From Allolobophora icterica (Eukaryota; Annelida; Clitellata; Crassiclitellata; Lumbricidae), in contig OY744607.1 of NCBI GenBank assembly GCA_963556255.1, positions 40,458,390 through 40,522,389 of the forward strand: a DNA stretch of 64,000 bases, read 5' to 3'. The translations under genes and the position numbers were made by a program. Below the pieces are notes generated by a model. That model was given only the letters and a program-made list of their open reading frames with translations. It had not been told where the DNA came from and made no database searches. Below are positions 45,547 to 55,768 of the stretch, piece by piece; positions within the stretch are counted from its first letter, which is position 1, and each line of letters opens with the position of its first letter.

Positions 45547-47744
45547 TGTGGCGGTCAAGGCCACGGTGCGTAAGTGGGAAGATTTATTTTATGCGAATAG
45601 CATCGTTTTCCTTCAGTTTACATGCGAAGGGAACAGCATCGTTTCTCTTAATTTTTCATGCGAAGACCCAGCATCGATCATTTAATTTTTATTTAATTTC
45701 AATAGGCGACTGTCCGGCAACGACCGTGATAGGGAAGCCCGATCGACGGTGTAAAGCCAGCGCATAGCGAGCAGACGCGTTAATTTGGGATGCATAGAGC
45801 CTGCCTCACGGTGTGCTGCTTTATACGTGAAGAGTTGGTTCGACTCTTCATACATAGCAATACTGTTCAACAGCGTTGTTGGTTAGCGATTCAGTTACCG
45901 ATTCAAATATACTGCACTCAGTGTGGTAGGCGAGTGATTTTGGTTACGACAGAGTCAGAGTTCGAGTTTCCGGTTAGTACAAATATATTTACGGACGAAA
46001 GGGGCGTTCGAATAATATAATCAGGCGATCCCGAGTACAGCTAAAGAAGTTCACTGTTGGGAGACGGGCCGACAGCGCCGATCCGGCGGGTTGGATCCCT
46101 CAGTTGATCGCGAAGCGGTCTAGATCCCGATCGTGGGAAATCTACGGCTGAGTAATACTCGGGGAAGGATACCGTTGATACACAGGAAAACCAATTCAGT
46201 GTGAGATCGAAAACCAGGGTGAATTTGGCGACGGGCAGGAAAGTCCCTCCTGGGTTTTGAAGAACTCCGCGATCGGAGCTTGTCCGGTAACCCATGAGAG
46301 TAGAGGTGACCTTCTTAAGGTAGCCATTTTCTGGAATTCTGAAATCCTTGAAACCAAGAGTAAATTTGGCGTCGGGCAAGGAAATCCCTCTTGGAGTTCG
46401 AAGAACTCCAAGATCCGACAGTGTTTGGTTTTACCCACTGAGAAGAGTTTTACGCGATTTCGGCGTACTCGACACAAGGGAAGTTCTACGCACTTTCGGC
46501 GTACTCGGCCGGGAGGATTTTACGCGACTTCGGCGTCATCGGCTGGGAGAGTTTTACGCGACTTCGGCACTCGGTGAAGTGACCGTCGGGATACCTGAAA
46601 AATCCGATTTAGTACAAAAACGATAATAAGGGTAAATTTGGCGACAGGCAGGAGCGGAGCTTGTCCGGTTACCTGTGGGAGTAAGCGTGACCCTCGTTAG
46701 GGAACCAAAATTCGGAAATTCTTGGGAACAAAATTCAGGACATTCTGGTAACCTTACGGGGTCGGCGTTACATTTGGATTGTGACACTTGGATGGCTGAC
46801 ACGCCGGTGGAGCGTTGGAGGGGCTCCATCGCCCGGTAACTAAAACTAGTTACTGGGAAAGACCACTGTTACCGAAAGACCGCAGTACGGGAAAAGACCG
46901 CCCGACAACTGATTACAGTGCGGTAAGACCAGGAAAAACGATAGAGTCAGGAAAATCTTGTATTCAAGCCAATCGTTATTCAGAGCAAATAACTTGGTGA
47001 TCGAAACACGTAGTCCCGAGAACTGACCGAAGTGCGAAGTAGGGCCCACCTCGTGCGCCGGTCGGAACACAGTTCTGCGTGCGGTTAGGGAGGTTTTAGA
47101 CCTAGAACCTGTCCTATCAGAAGAGAGTGTCGTGAGACCAGTATACCGCGTTAATATTACACGTGTATATATTATCGCAAGATGTTCGCGTGTTTGAGAC
47201 GGCACGACGTGACGACTCGTCAGATGTACACCTTGTCCTCTCGGACAAGAGAACGTTCAGTGTTTTCCCCTATTGACGATAACTCGAGAGTCATGAGATG
47301 CAGAATGGTACGTGAGGGTTCGGTTAAGGTGGAGAAAAAGAGGAAGTCTTTGACTAAGAGATCTCACAGGAAGCTGAGGACTCCTGCCGGCAAGAGAGCG
47401 AACCCTGTTCTAAAGGACGGCCATCCTGAGGACGAGGACGTTGCCCACCCGGCGACCGCGGCAGTGGCAGAGTCCGAAAGTGAGATGGAGCTTGACAGCG
47501 ACACTGTTCGCAAACAAGCGATACCCTCGGGACCTCCTCTTGGAGAAATGGGCACTGAGAGCGGAGACAGGGAACCGCTCGTCTACAGCAGAAGTAGACA
47601 GGATAGTGACCCGGGCGACTCCAGAAGGTCAGTTGGCTGGAGCCGAACCCAGCCCGACGACGAAGCAGCGTCTCGGGTAAGACCGACACAAATTGGTACC
47701 ATGTCTGATGAAGGGTTAGTTGATCTCGAGCGACGAACGTCACA
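45547..47744 (+). repeat. 5' LTR, 2,198 bp, includes coding start
   Basis: Unusually long for gypsy-type elements. Its last 563 bases contain the ATG at 47182 and the first 187 codons of the element's frame. Its middle (46190-46620) has repeated GGGAAGTTTTACGCGACTTC-like segments. An ATATACTGCACTCAGTGTGG motif near 45906 might be a core promoter (inference). Confidence 0.93.
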
Positions 47745-48210
47745 AACTGGTACCAGAAGTGGGGTACTAACGTTTTCTTGTCACAGAACCAGGCAGGGTC
47801 AGGAAGATACCGAGGACGAGTCGGATGAAGTGCCCCATAATGAGCACGGAGGCGCGCGTCCAAAGTTACGTAAACGGAAAAGCAAACGAAGGTTGCTTGA
47901 TGAAACGGGTGCACCTGACGAAACCAGTGCATTTGAAACGGAAGCTGGAACCCGCAGTGGGCGTGAAAGAGGTTTCCATGAGGATAACGGATGGTTGATA
48001 ACCGTTCCAAAGACTACTGAGGTAGTACAGAACGATGTGAATAACGAGACATTCACACACTGGCGAGAGACCGTTGGTGAGAGTAGGTTTGACAGGTCCA
48101 AACCACTCGACGACAATAGAGTTCCGCGTATAATACATGAGAGAACGTTCGACAATAGATCGGGGAACCTTGTGCAGGTTCAAGTACCTAGTATCGTACG
48201 GGGCAGGTAA
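47182..48210 (+). CDS. N-terminal reading frame starting inside the LTR
   Basis: 342 codons from ATG 47182, crossing the LTR end at 47744 and the primer site at 47748-47765, to TAA at 48208-48210. The product is strongly charged, with Lys/Arg-rich runs (KKRKSLTKRSHRKLR, KLRKRKSKRRLLDE) and Glu/Ser-rich linkers, and no known domain. The frame is the same as that of the downstream gag-protease ORF, so the two may be one ancestral gene cut by a stop. The 3' LTR carries a truncated copy (54310-54888). Confidence 0.75.
   Translation: MFACLRRHDVTTRQMYTLSSRTRERSVFSPIDDNSRVMRCRMVREGSVKVEKKRKSLTKRSHRKLRTPAGKRANPVLKDGHPEDEDVAHPATAAVAESESEMELDSDTVRKQAIPSGPPLGEMGTESGDREPLVYSRSRQDSDPGDSRRSVGWSRTQPDDEAASRVRPTQIGTMSDEGLVDLERRTSQTGTRSGVLTFSCHRTRQGQEDTEDESDEVPHNEHGGARPKLRKRKSKRRLLDETGAPDETSAFETEAGTRSGRERGFHEDNGWLITVPKTTEVVQNDVNNETFTHWRETVGESRFDRSKPLDDNRVPRIIHERTFDNRSGNLVQVQVPSIVRGR
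47748..47765 (+). other. Primer binding site, tRNA-Leu (UAA type)
   Basis: TGGTACCAGAAGTGGGGT starts three bases after the LTR and is complementary to the 3' end of animal tRNA-Leu(UAA) with CCA (…CCCCACTTCTGGTACCA), as remembered. It lies within an open reading frame. Confidence 0.8.
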
Positions 48211-51200
48211 CCTGTACAGTCGAGACAGGCTTGTGATAGGCCAAGAGACATTGAGACAGGCCTGAAACCGCGGGGTGACGCGGTAGTGCAGAAAACGAGT
48301 GGTGACATCGTGGCGCATCAGCGAAACGAAGGCATTCGAGTACCGTTTACCAACATGGAAGAAGGTCGCCCAAGACCTGTGACCGATGAGGTAGATTGGC
48401 AAGCGGAGATGTCTTACCTGCGACAGAGTGTGGCAATGATGAGTTCGAAACTTGAAGAACTGTCTGTTCCTGCTGCTCAGCATGCGAAGTCTTACCGACG
48501 CGAGACATCGGGGAAACCTACGGGCCCAGGTTACCAGATGGATCGCCGAGGGAAGCTGCAGATCGAAGAGCCGGCACGGAGCCGAGGTAACACAGAGACA
48601 CGTGAGGAAGTTTCGCTTTCGGGAACTTCGGAAAAGTTACGTAGCCGCTATCTTCCCGAGGACAGCGGGAGAGAGTCACACGGAAAAACGGCAAGGCAAT
48701 CGAGTCGACAACGCCTGTTGACAAGAGGAAGAGTTGAGGCGAAATTACGTTCGTCAGTGAGTTCTTCGGATTCAGACACCGATAGTGTTGGTCCAGAAGA
48801 GGCCATGAGAACCGGAGTTTTTGACAGGAAAAACCTCCGCCAACGAGGAAGACACGAGAGTTATGAGAAAACTGAAAGGGAGACGTATGGTAAGGAACGT
48901 CTACCAGAGTACGAGAGACGCGGTTTAAAACAGGCACTTGATAGAGAAACCGAGAGAGAATCGAACATGGGAAGAGACAGAGATCATTTGGCCTGGGATG
49001 AGACCCACGAGCGGTACTCTAAAGGGCACAAACCAGATTTGAGAAGTCGTAATTGTCTTAGGTACGACGAATCTGACAGACCGCCAGAGTCAGGAAAAAG
49101 AGATATTCGCGAAGAAGACAGAAGAGTTACGTTCGTCAACGGAAACTCTCAGAGCTCTCGCAATAAATATAAACGATCGGAGTCCAAAGACTACGAAGGT
49201 GGTGAGCCTCGTAGAAAAGGTCAGAGACAGGCTGAGTACATCTCTGATGAAGACAGTGCAACGTCAGGCGACCGAGAGATGACTACGATGTCTTCTAAGT
49301 GGCGTACAGGGAAGACGTTGGGTACTCTGAGGGGACAGAGTCGGCACTGGTCAGTGGTGAGGACAGACGAGGAAAACGATTCCAGGAGTAACGATGAGGA
49401 CAACCGGAGAGGAAATCCCAAGAAGAGTGTCGGAAGATCACTTGTTACACGGACAAGAGGCGGAGACCGATCGGATCGCGGTATACGAATCAAGCTAGAG
49501 AAGTACGACGGCAAGTCAGCGATCGCAGCCTTTCTAGCAAAGTTCGAAGTTTGTGCACGGTGCAACCGGTGGAGTGATCAGGAAAAAGCAGACCAGTTAA
49601 TGTGTGCCCTAACGGGTCCCGCTTCGCAGCTGTTGTGGGACATGGGTGCACAGAGGGACGTGTCTTGGCGAGAACTTGTTGAGCGGCTTAAGGCCCGGTA
49701 CGGGTCTGATGACCAAACTAGCCTATATCGGATGAAACTTCGCACTTACCGGCAGGCTCACGGAGAAACGCTGAGTAGTGTAGTGCAGGAAGTAAGGAGG
49801 CTAATGGCTTTGGCATACCCAGGACCAACAAGTGATATCGTCGAGACGGTCGCTTGTGACGCTTTCATTGATGCACTGGCAGACCAGGATTTGGGGCAGA
49901 AGGTGCGCGAGCGAGAACCAGTTAACCTCGAAGCGGCGTATAAACATGCGGTGAGGTTGGATGCCTATGGTCGATCTTCGACACAAGGTGGTGATTTAGA
50001 CCGGAGACACGCGAGAGTTAAAGTTACCATGGAAGACCGAAAAGACTCGAGCACTGAGGGGCAACAGTCTCGTCGTCTAGAAGATCTCGAGCGAAAGATT
50101 AAAAATCTTTCAAGAGAACTTGATCGAGTGACAATAAATCAGAATTTGGGCATCGTTCCGAGAAAACCTCATGAAAGGGAGAACAGTTCTGATCTAGCGG
50201 TGGGAGATCAGAGGACAACCGAACCGAATGTGGGGTGGCGACGGATTTATCCGCCCACACGGTTGCGTAACCCGGATATCGAATGCTACTTGTGCAAACG
50301 AAAAGGACATGTGAAGCGATTTTGTCCTCAGAGAAACGCTGAGACGAATGGTGCAACCGGTACCAGTGAACCTACAAAGGCTGAACCGATACAAGAGGAA
50401 ACCCAAAACCGACTGGTCAAAGGCAGTAGGGTGGCCTACGTGGTTGCAAGACTGGCAGGAAAACGTATACACTGTCTACTTGATTCTGGAAGTGAAATGT
50501 CACTTGTGCCACGACGTTTCGTGCTAGACGCTGTGCTAGTACCGTCAGAACAGCGACTCCTAGCCGCTAATGGAAGTCAGATTAAGGTGGATGGTGAAAC
50601 TAACCTTAAGATTCGGATCGGAAAGCAGGTGTACCCTGTACCCTGTCTAGTTACAGACCAAGTGACAGAAGTGATCTTGGGGTTATCTTGGCTGGAAGCC
50701 AATCAGGCAAGATGGGACTTCGCAAGTCGATGCGTTTTCCTTGGGAGCGAGAAGATCCCTCTGAAAGAGGTCGTTACCGAGTCCATGTGCCGGAGGGTTA
50801 TTGTGCAAGAGGACATAATAGTTCCTCCAAGGAGCGAAGTTGACGTTCCAGCTTGGGTAGTATACCCGCATTTCCAAAAGGATAACGAAGATTGGACGAC
50901 CATTCCAATGGAATTATCAAAAGATTTGATAATCGGACGTACGTTGGTGACAGGAAGAGACACGGAAGTGTGGATCAGGATGTTGAATGTTGGAGACAGA
51001 GATTCGCTAGTCAAGAAACGGACTGAATGTCCGCTGGAGCGAGTGAACGTAGTCGATGTGACAGTTAATCGAGCCAGAACGGAATCGTATGATGAGCCTT
51101 ACCGAAGCGAAAATCCGGAGAAGCCTATGGGCCCAGGTTATCTGGAGGAACGCCGAGGAAAGCAGCAAAGTACGATTGACCGGTTTGGATCGAAGATTAG

Positions 51201-51828
51201 TACAACGGCCAGTGTGGCGGAGCAGACGCTCAACCCACTTGCCGAACAGACCCTAAAACGACTATGGGAAGAAGTGCCAGCAGACATTTCGGAAGAAGAG
51301 CGAATCAGGTTACGAAAACTTGTGCTAACGTACAGCGCAACGTTTTCCCTTAACGAAAGTGATAACGGATTCACTTCGGTGATCCAACACGAGATCGATA
51401 CGGGACAGGAGAAACCAGTTCGGCAACCTTTGAGACGTCAACCGCTTTCCATGTTACCGGAAGTTGATCGTCAGGTAGAAGACATGTTGAGACAAGGAAT
51501 CATTGAACCTTCGATATCGGAATGGGCATCCAATGTCGTAATGGTTAAGAAAAAGGATGGCAGTATGCGTTTCTGTAAGAGTCCGAAATCCACGCTAATG
51601 GTTGTGCACGTGGATAAATTGAAGCCGTTTTACGGTAAACCTCCGAGTACCTGGTTACCGGAGAGGGACAGAAATCTTGAGTTACCTACAGTAGACTGGC
51701 CAGTCCTGGCTCAAGATCCTAATGCAGAACATGAACCAGAGGAACCTTCAGAGAATCCAGACGAGACCGCTGATCCAGAATTGCCACCTGGACGACGGAC
51801 GAGACGAAGACCTCGCTTGGATGGATGA
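48211..51828 (+). CDS. Gag-protease-truncated Pol polyprotein
   Basis: The frame is open from just after the TAA at 48208 to TGA at 51828. There is no ATG until 48355, so translation may need that ATG, a non-AUG start, or readthrough. In order: a 400-residue charged region; Gag core near 49490 (KYDGKSAIAAFLAKFEVC, then WRELVERLKARYG); CCHC knuckle CYLCKRKGHVKRFC near 50284; protease LLDSGSEMSLV near 50478 and VILGLSWLEANQARWDF near 50672; the start of RT to VKKKDGSMRFC near 51577; then directly VVHVDKLKPFYGK, the end of gypsy integrases. The catalytic parts between these are missing, yet the frame continues. Confidence 0.9.
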   Translation, partial: PVQSRQACDRPRDIETGLKPRGDAVVQKTSGDIVAHQRNEGIRVPFTNMEEGRPRPVTDEVDWQAEMSYLRQSVAMMSSKLEELSVPAAQHAKSYRRETSGKPTGPGYQMDRRGKLQIEEPARSRGNTETREEVSLSGTSEKLRSRYLPEDSGRESHGKTARQSSRQRLLTRGRVEAKLRSSVSSSDSDTDSVGPEEAMRTGVFDRKNLRQRGRHESYEKTERETYGKERLPEYERRGLKQALDRETERESNMGRDRDHLAWDETHERYSKGHKPDLRSRNCLRYDESDRPPESGKRDIREEDRRVTFVNGNSQSSRNKYKRSESKDYEGGEPRRKGQRQAEYISDEDSATSGDREMTTMSSKWRTGKTLGTLRGQSRHWSVVRTDEENDSRSNDEDNRRGNPKKSVGRSLVTRTRGGDRSDRGIRIKLEKYDGKSAIAAFLAKFEVCARCNRWSDQEKADQLMCALTGPASQLLWDMGAQRDVSWRELVERLKARYGSDDQTSLYRMKLRTYRQAHGETLSSVVQEVRRLMALAYPGPTSDIVETVACDAFIDALADQDLGQKVREREPVNLEAAYKHAVRLDAYGRSSTQGGDLDRRHARVKVTMEDRKDSSTEGQQSRRLEDLERKIKNLSRELDRVTINQNLGIVPRKPHERENSSDLAVGDQRTTEPNVGWRRIYPPTRLRNPDIECYLCKRKGHVKRFCPQRNAETNGATGTSEPTKAEPIQEETQNRLVKGSRVAYVVARLAGKRIHCLLDSGSEMSLVPRRFVLDAVLVPSEQRLLAANGSQIKVDGETNLKIRIGKQVYPVPCLVTDQVTEVILGLSWLEANQARWDFASRCVFLGSEKIPLKEVVTESMCRRVIVQEDIIVPPRSEVDVPAWVVYPHFQKDNEDWTTIPMELSKDLIIGRTLVTGRDTEVWIRMLNVGDRDSLVKKRTECPLERVNVVDVTVNRARTESYDEPYRSENPEKPMGPGYLEERRGKQQSTIDRFGSKISTTASVAEQTLNPLAEQTLKRLWEEVPADISEEERIRLRKLVLTYSATFSLNESDNGFTSVIQHEIDTGQEKPVRQPLRRQPLSMLPEVDRQVEDMLRQGIIEPSISEWASNVVMVKKKDGSMRFCKSPKSTLMVVHVDKLKPFYGKPPSTWLPERDRNLELPTVDWPVLAQDPNAEHEPEEPSENPDETADPELPPGRRTRRRPRLDG

Positions 51829-52674
51829 CTACGACTGTAGAAGTCCTTGTTAGTGACCTCCTGAAGTAGACGTGTATCTAGGACCAACTAGATAAACGCT
51901 TAATTGCGTTGGTTTCATTGACTATTCGAGAACCATGTTTCAGTTGCCCTTTTGATGAGAGTATTTCTTTTGAGCGGTATCTGGGAGCATACAGTACCGG
52001 TGCTACCAGCAACGCTTAATTGCGTTGGTTTGACAGATTGTCAGTGAATGACTGTTTAAGTTTCCTTTTGATGATATGTTTCGGTTAAACATTGGATTAG
52101 TGGTTAGTACTGAAACGAGTAAAGATTCCAGTACTAGGACGCTTCATTGCGTTGGTTCTACAATATGATAACTTGTACTATTATTTTGCTTTCAAGATTT
52201 GGAAGTGGTACCGGGTGTGACTGATCGACAATGGTTACCAGATCGGGAGACAGTGGGCGACTTTTCTCTCCTTTAGTTCTCCTGGCCCTTGGGGTCCGGT
52301 AGAGCCCAGGTTCATGATAGAGGGCCTGTTAAGGTTGGCGATTTGTCAGGTACGACAGGTTGCCAGTAGGGTGGTGGTTCGGATCGAAAGCATCATTAAA
52401 AAGGCTGTCGCTATCACGGTTCTCATCGTGTTTGGCGTACGTGCGGGGTGCCGAGAGATCGAAAGCATCATTAAAAAGGCTGTCGCTATCACGGTTCTCA
52501 TCGTGTTTGGCGTACGTGCAGGGTGCCGAGATTGTCGATAGACCGCCCTATAACCAAAGGTGCATTTGGTTCCTTGCTCTCTAAGTGGATCTGGGTTGGG
52601 GATGTTCCTGTCACGTTTGATTAAGGTCCCCGATTTTGGCAGAGATGCTCCGCATCTAAGTAAGGTTGGGAGAG
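51829..52674 (+). other. 3' non-coding region of the LTR element, with repeats
   Basis: It holds three spaced copies of a hairpin-forming AACGCTTAATTGCGTTGG motif (51895, 52011, 52138), set in a diverged ~120-bp tandem unit, and an exact-looking 75-bp duplication (52382-52456, 52457-52531) beginning GATCGAAAGCATC. No coding sequence is seen. Confidence 0.8.
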
Positions 52675-54872
52675 TGTGGCGGTCAAGGCCACGGTGCGTA
52701 AGTGGGAAGATTTATTTTATGCGAATAGCATCGTTTTCCTTCAGTTTACATGCGAAGGGAACAGCATCGTTTCTCTTAATTTTTCATGCGAAGACCCAGC
52801 ATCGATCATTTAATTTTTATTTAATTTCAATAGGCGACTGTCCGGCAACGACCGTGATAGGGAAGCCCGATCGACGGTGTAAAGCCAGCGCATAGCGAGC
52901 AGACGCGTTAATTTGGGATGCATAGAGCCTGCCTCACGGTGTGCTGCTTTATACGTGAAGAGTTGGTTCGACTCTTCATACATAGCAATACTGTTCAACA
53001 GCGTTGTTGGTTAGCGATTCAGTTACCGATTCAAATATACTGCACTCAGTGTGGTAGGCGAGTGATTTTGGTTACGACAGAGTCAGAGTTCGAGTTTCCG
53101 GTTAGTACAAATATATTTACGGACGAAAGGGGCGTTCGAATAATATAATCAGGCGATCCCGAGTACAGCTAAAGAAGTTCACTGTTGGGAGACGGGCCGA
53201 CAGCGCCGATCCGGCGGGTTGGATCCCTCAGTTGATCGCGAAGCGGTCTAGATCCCGATCGTGGGAAATCTACGGCTGAGTAATACTCGGGGAAGGATAC
53301 CGTTGATACACAGGAAAACCAATTCAGTGTGAGATCGAAAACCAGGGTGAATTTGGCGACGGGCAGGAAAGTCCCTCCTGGGTTTTGAAGAACTCCGCGA
53401 TCGGAGCTTGTCCGGTAACCCATGAGAGTAGAGGTGACCTTCTTAAGGTAGCCATTTTCTGGAATTCTGAAATCCTTGAAACCAAGAGTAAATTTGGCGT
53501 CGGGCAAGGAAATCCCTCTTGGAGTTCGAAGAACTCCAAGATCCGACAGTGTTTGGTTTTACCCACTGAGAAGAGTTTTACGCGATTTCGGCGTACTCGA
53601 CACAAGGGAAGTTCTACGCACTTTCGGCGTACTCGGCCGGGAGGATTTTACGCGACTTCGGCGTCATCGGCTGGGAGAGTTTTACGCGACTTCGGCACTC
53701 GGTGAAGTGACCGTCGGGATACCTGAAAAATCCGATTTAGTACAAAAACGATAATAAGGGTAAATTTGGCGACAGGCAGGAGCGGAGCTTGTCCGGTTAC
53801 CTGTGGGAGTAAGCGTGACCCTCGTTAGGGAACCAAAATTCGGAAATTCTTGGGAACAAAATTCAGGACATTCTGGTAACCTTACGGGGTCGGCGTTACA
53901 TTTGGATTGTGACACTTGGATGGCTGACACGCCGGTGGAGCGTTGGAGGGGCTCCATCGCCCGGTAACTAAAACTAGTTACTGGGAAAGACCACTGTTAC
54001 CGAAAGACCGCAGTACGGGAAAAGACCGCCCGACAACTGATTACAGTGCGGTAAGACCAGGAAAAACGATAGAGTCAGGAAAATCTTGTATTCAAGCCAA
54101 TCGTTATTCAGAGCAAATAACTTGGTGATCGAAACACGTAGTCCCGAGAACTGACCGAAGTGCGAAGTAGGGCCCACCTCGTGCGCCGGTCGGAACACAG
54201 TTCTGCGTGCGGTTAGGGAGGTTTTAGACCTAGAACCTGTCCTATCAGAAGAGAGTGTCGTGAGACCAGTATACCGCGTTAATATTACACGTGTATATAT
54301 TATCGCAAGATGTTCGCGTGTTTGAGACGGCACGACGTGACGACTCGTCAGATGTACACCTTGTCCTCTCGGACAAGAGAACGTTCAGTGTTTTCCCCTA
54401 TTGACGATAACTCGAGAGTCATGAGATGCAGAATGGTACGTGAGGGTTCGGTTAAGGTGGAGAAAAAGAGGAAGTCTTTGACTAAGAGATCTCACAGGAA
54501 GCTGAGGACTCCTGCCGGCAAGAGAGCGAACCCTGTTCTAAAGGACGGCCATCCTGAGGACGAGGACGTTGCCCACCCGGCGACCGCGGCAGTGGCAGAG
54601 TCCGAAAGTGAGATGGAGCTTGACAGCGACACTGTTCGCAAACAAGCGATACCCTCGGGACCTCCTCTTGGAGAAATGGGCACTGAGAGCGGAGACAGGG
54701 AACCGCTCGTCTACAGCAGAAGTAGACAGGATAGTGACCCGGGCGACTCCAGAAGGTCAGTTGGCTGGAGCCGAACCCAGCCCGACGACGAAGCAGCGTC
54801 TCGGGTAAGACCGACACAAATTGGTACCATGTCTGATGAAGGGTTAGTTGATCTCGAGCGACGAACGTCACA
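52675..54872 (+). repeat. 3' LTR, 2,198 bp
   Basis: A second LTR, 7,128 bases after the first. Every open frame seen in the 5' LTR recurs at the same relative position. The frame from 54310 runs out of the LTR into microsatellite and stops at 54888. Confidence 0.93.
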
Positions 54873-55768
54873 TATGTATGTATTGTAGAGAAATTGTAAT
54901 TGCCATGTATACGTTCGTAATGCAATGACGTGAACGGCGTTTTCTATAGCGTGCACAGTTAAGGCTTATTCGCCACTCCCGACCAACAGTCGGCATCCTG
55001 GTATAGAAATCGGTGGTCAGGAGAAACGACGAAGGTCGGAATTTGTGCGACAGTATGCATGTATGTATGTAATGGAGCGCACCTGAGTAGATAACCTTGA
55101 AGGAGCGCTATATAAGACCTCAGTAATAATAATAATAATAGTAATTATATGTAAGTGTGTATGTATGTATGTATGCAGATGCGGCGATCTTGTTTGACTG
55201 GTGGGGGGACAGTTTTGAACTGATCTGGTCAAAAAGAGGTCAAAAATTTTTTTTGCGCTCACGCGCGAATTTCTTTTACTTTTTTTGGGTCCACGAAACA
55301 TCATACATATATATATATATGCATGTAAGTATGTGTGTATGTAATTATGTGTGTATGTGTATATGTATGTATGTATGTATGTATGCACGTATGTACGTAT
55401 GCCTGTTTGTATGTATGCATGTATGTAAGTAGGTATGTATGTAATATTTTTGGCCCCCCTCTGATAAACCTTGTGGATCCGCCCCTGATCGGCGCAGTAG
55501 GTATAGAGTCCTTGAGTCGCGGGAAACAGCTTAGGCGCTCAGTGAAAAAAATCGATTGGCAGGCAAAGTCAGATTCGGTTCCATGTCACAATCCAAGGGT
55601 CAGGCAGGTATAAGTCAGTGGCTTTTCAGTGCAAAATATTTTCTCATTTGAAGTATTGTAATGTCTTTGGAAAAGCCTGACTGATAATAGAATTGACAAA
55701 CTTAATTTTGGGTACAAAAGGTCTGCAGTTAATTTTATCTGTTCATGGTATGGTTTTCATTTGTAAAT

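Larger units (their letters stand above)
45547..54872 (+). mobile_element. 9.3-kb gypsy-like LTR retrotransposon, deletion derivative
   Basis: Two LTRs of equal length (2,198 bp) start TGTGGCGG and end GTCACA. They looked identical wherever compared. The insertion is in an ATGT microsatellite, with TATG on both sides as the likely 4-bp duplication. The inside (47745-52674, 4,930 bp) has a tRNA-Leu primer site, gag, a zinc knuckle, protease, and only the first part of reverse transcriptase joined to the last part of the polyprotein; RT core, RNase H and most of integrase are absent. AAGGTTGGGAGAG before the 3' LTR is a plausible polypurine tract. Recent but non-autonomous. Confidence 0.93.
45319..55487. 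mobile_element. hAT-like element split by the 9.3-kb LTR retrotransposon
   Basis: Ends CAGGGGCGGATCCA and TGGATCCGCCCCTG are perfect inverses; ATCGGCGC is duplicated exactly (45311-45318, 55488-55495). Without the LTR element it is about 840 bp. It carries ATGT microsatellite arms (45501-45546, 55035-55440) and a LINE 3' tail fragment at about 55075-55115. It sits in the LINE fragment. Confidence 0.9.
44290..55610 (-). mobile_element. LINE ORF2 3' fragment, broken by nested insertions
   Basis: Minus strand, after removing 44591-44787, 44917-45083 and 45319-55487 with their target copies, the frames read VLDGIERVDSIKILGVALRS, CASSLYAIRVLRAQGLG, MARLLYASPAWWGL and, near the end, LKRVGYLSDRAP. 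These are the C-terminal RT thumb and downstream region of a LINE (pattern ILGV.....S..PH......C...LYALR.LRA.G). There are several stops and frame changes, so this is an old copy. Confidence 0.75.

Noticed and set aside
45100..45607. A split CpG-rich host exon ending at a GTATAAGT donor near 55608
   Set aside because: The opposite strand reads clearly as a LINE RT C-terminus, which explains the open plus-strand frames.
47354..48483. Long minus-strand frames (218 and 205 codons) over the LTR element
   Set aside because: They mirror the gag-like plus-strand frame, show no domain, and the first is duplicated with the LTR only because the plus strand is.
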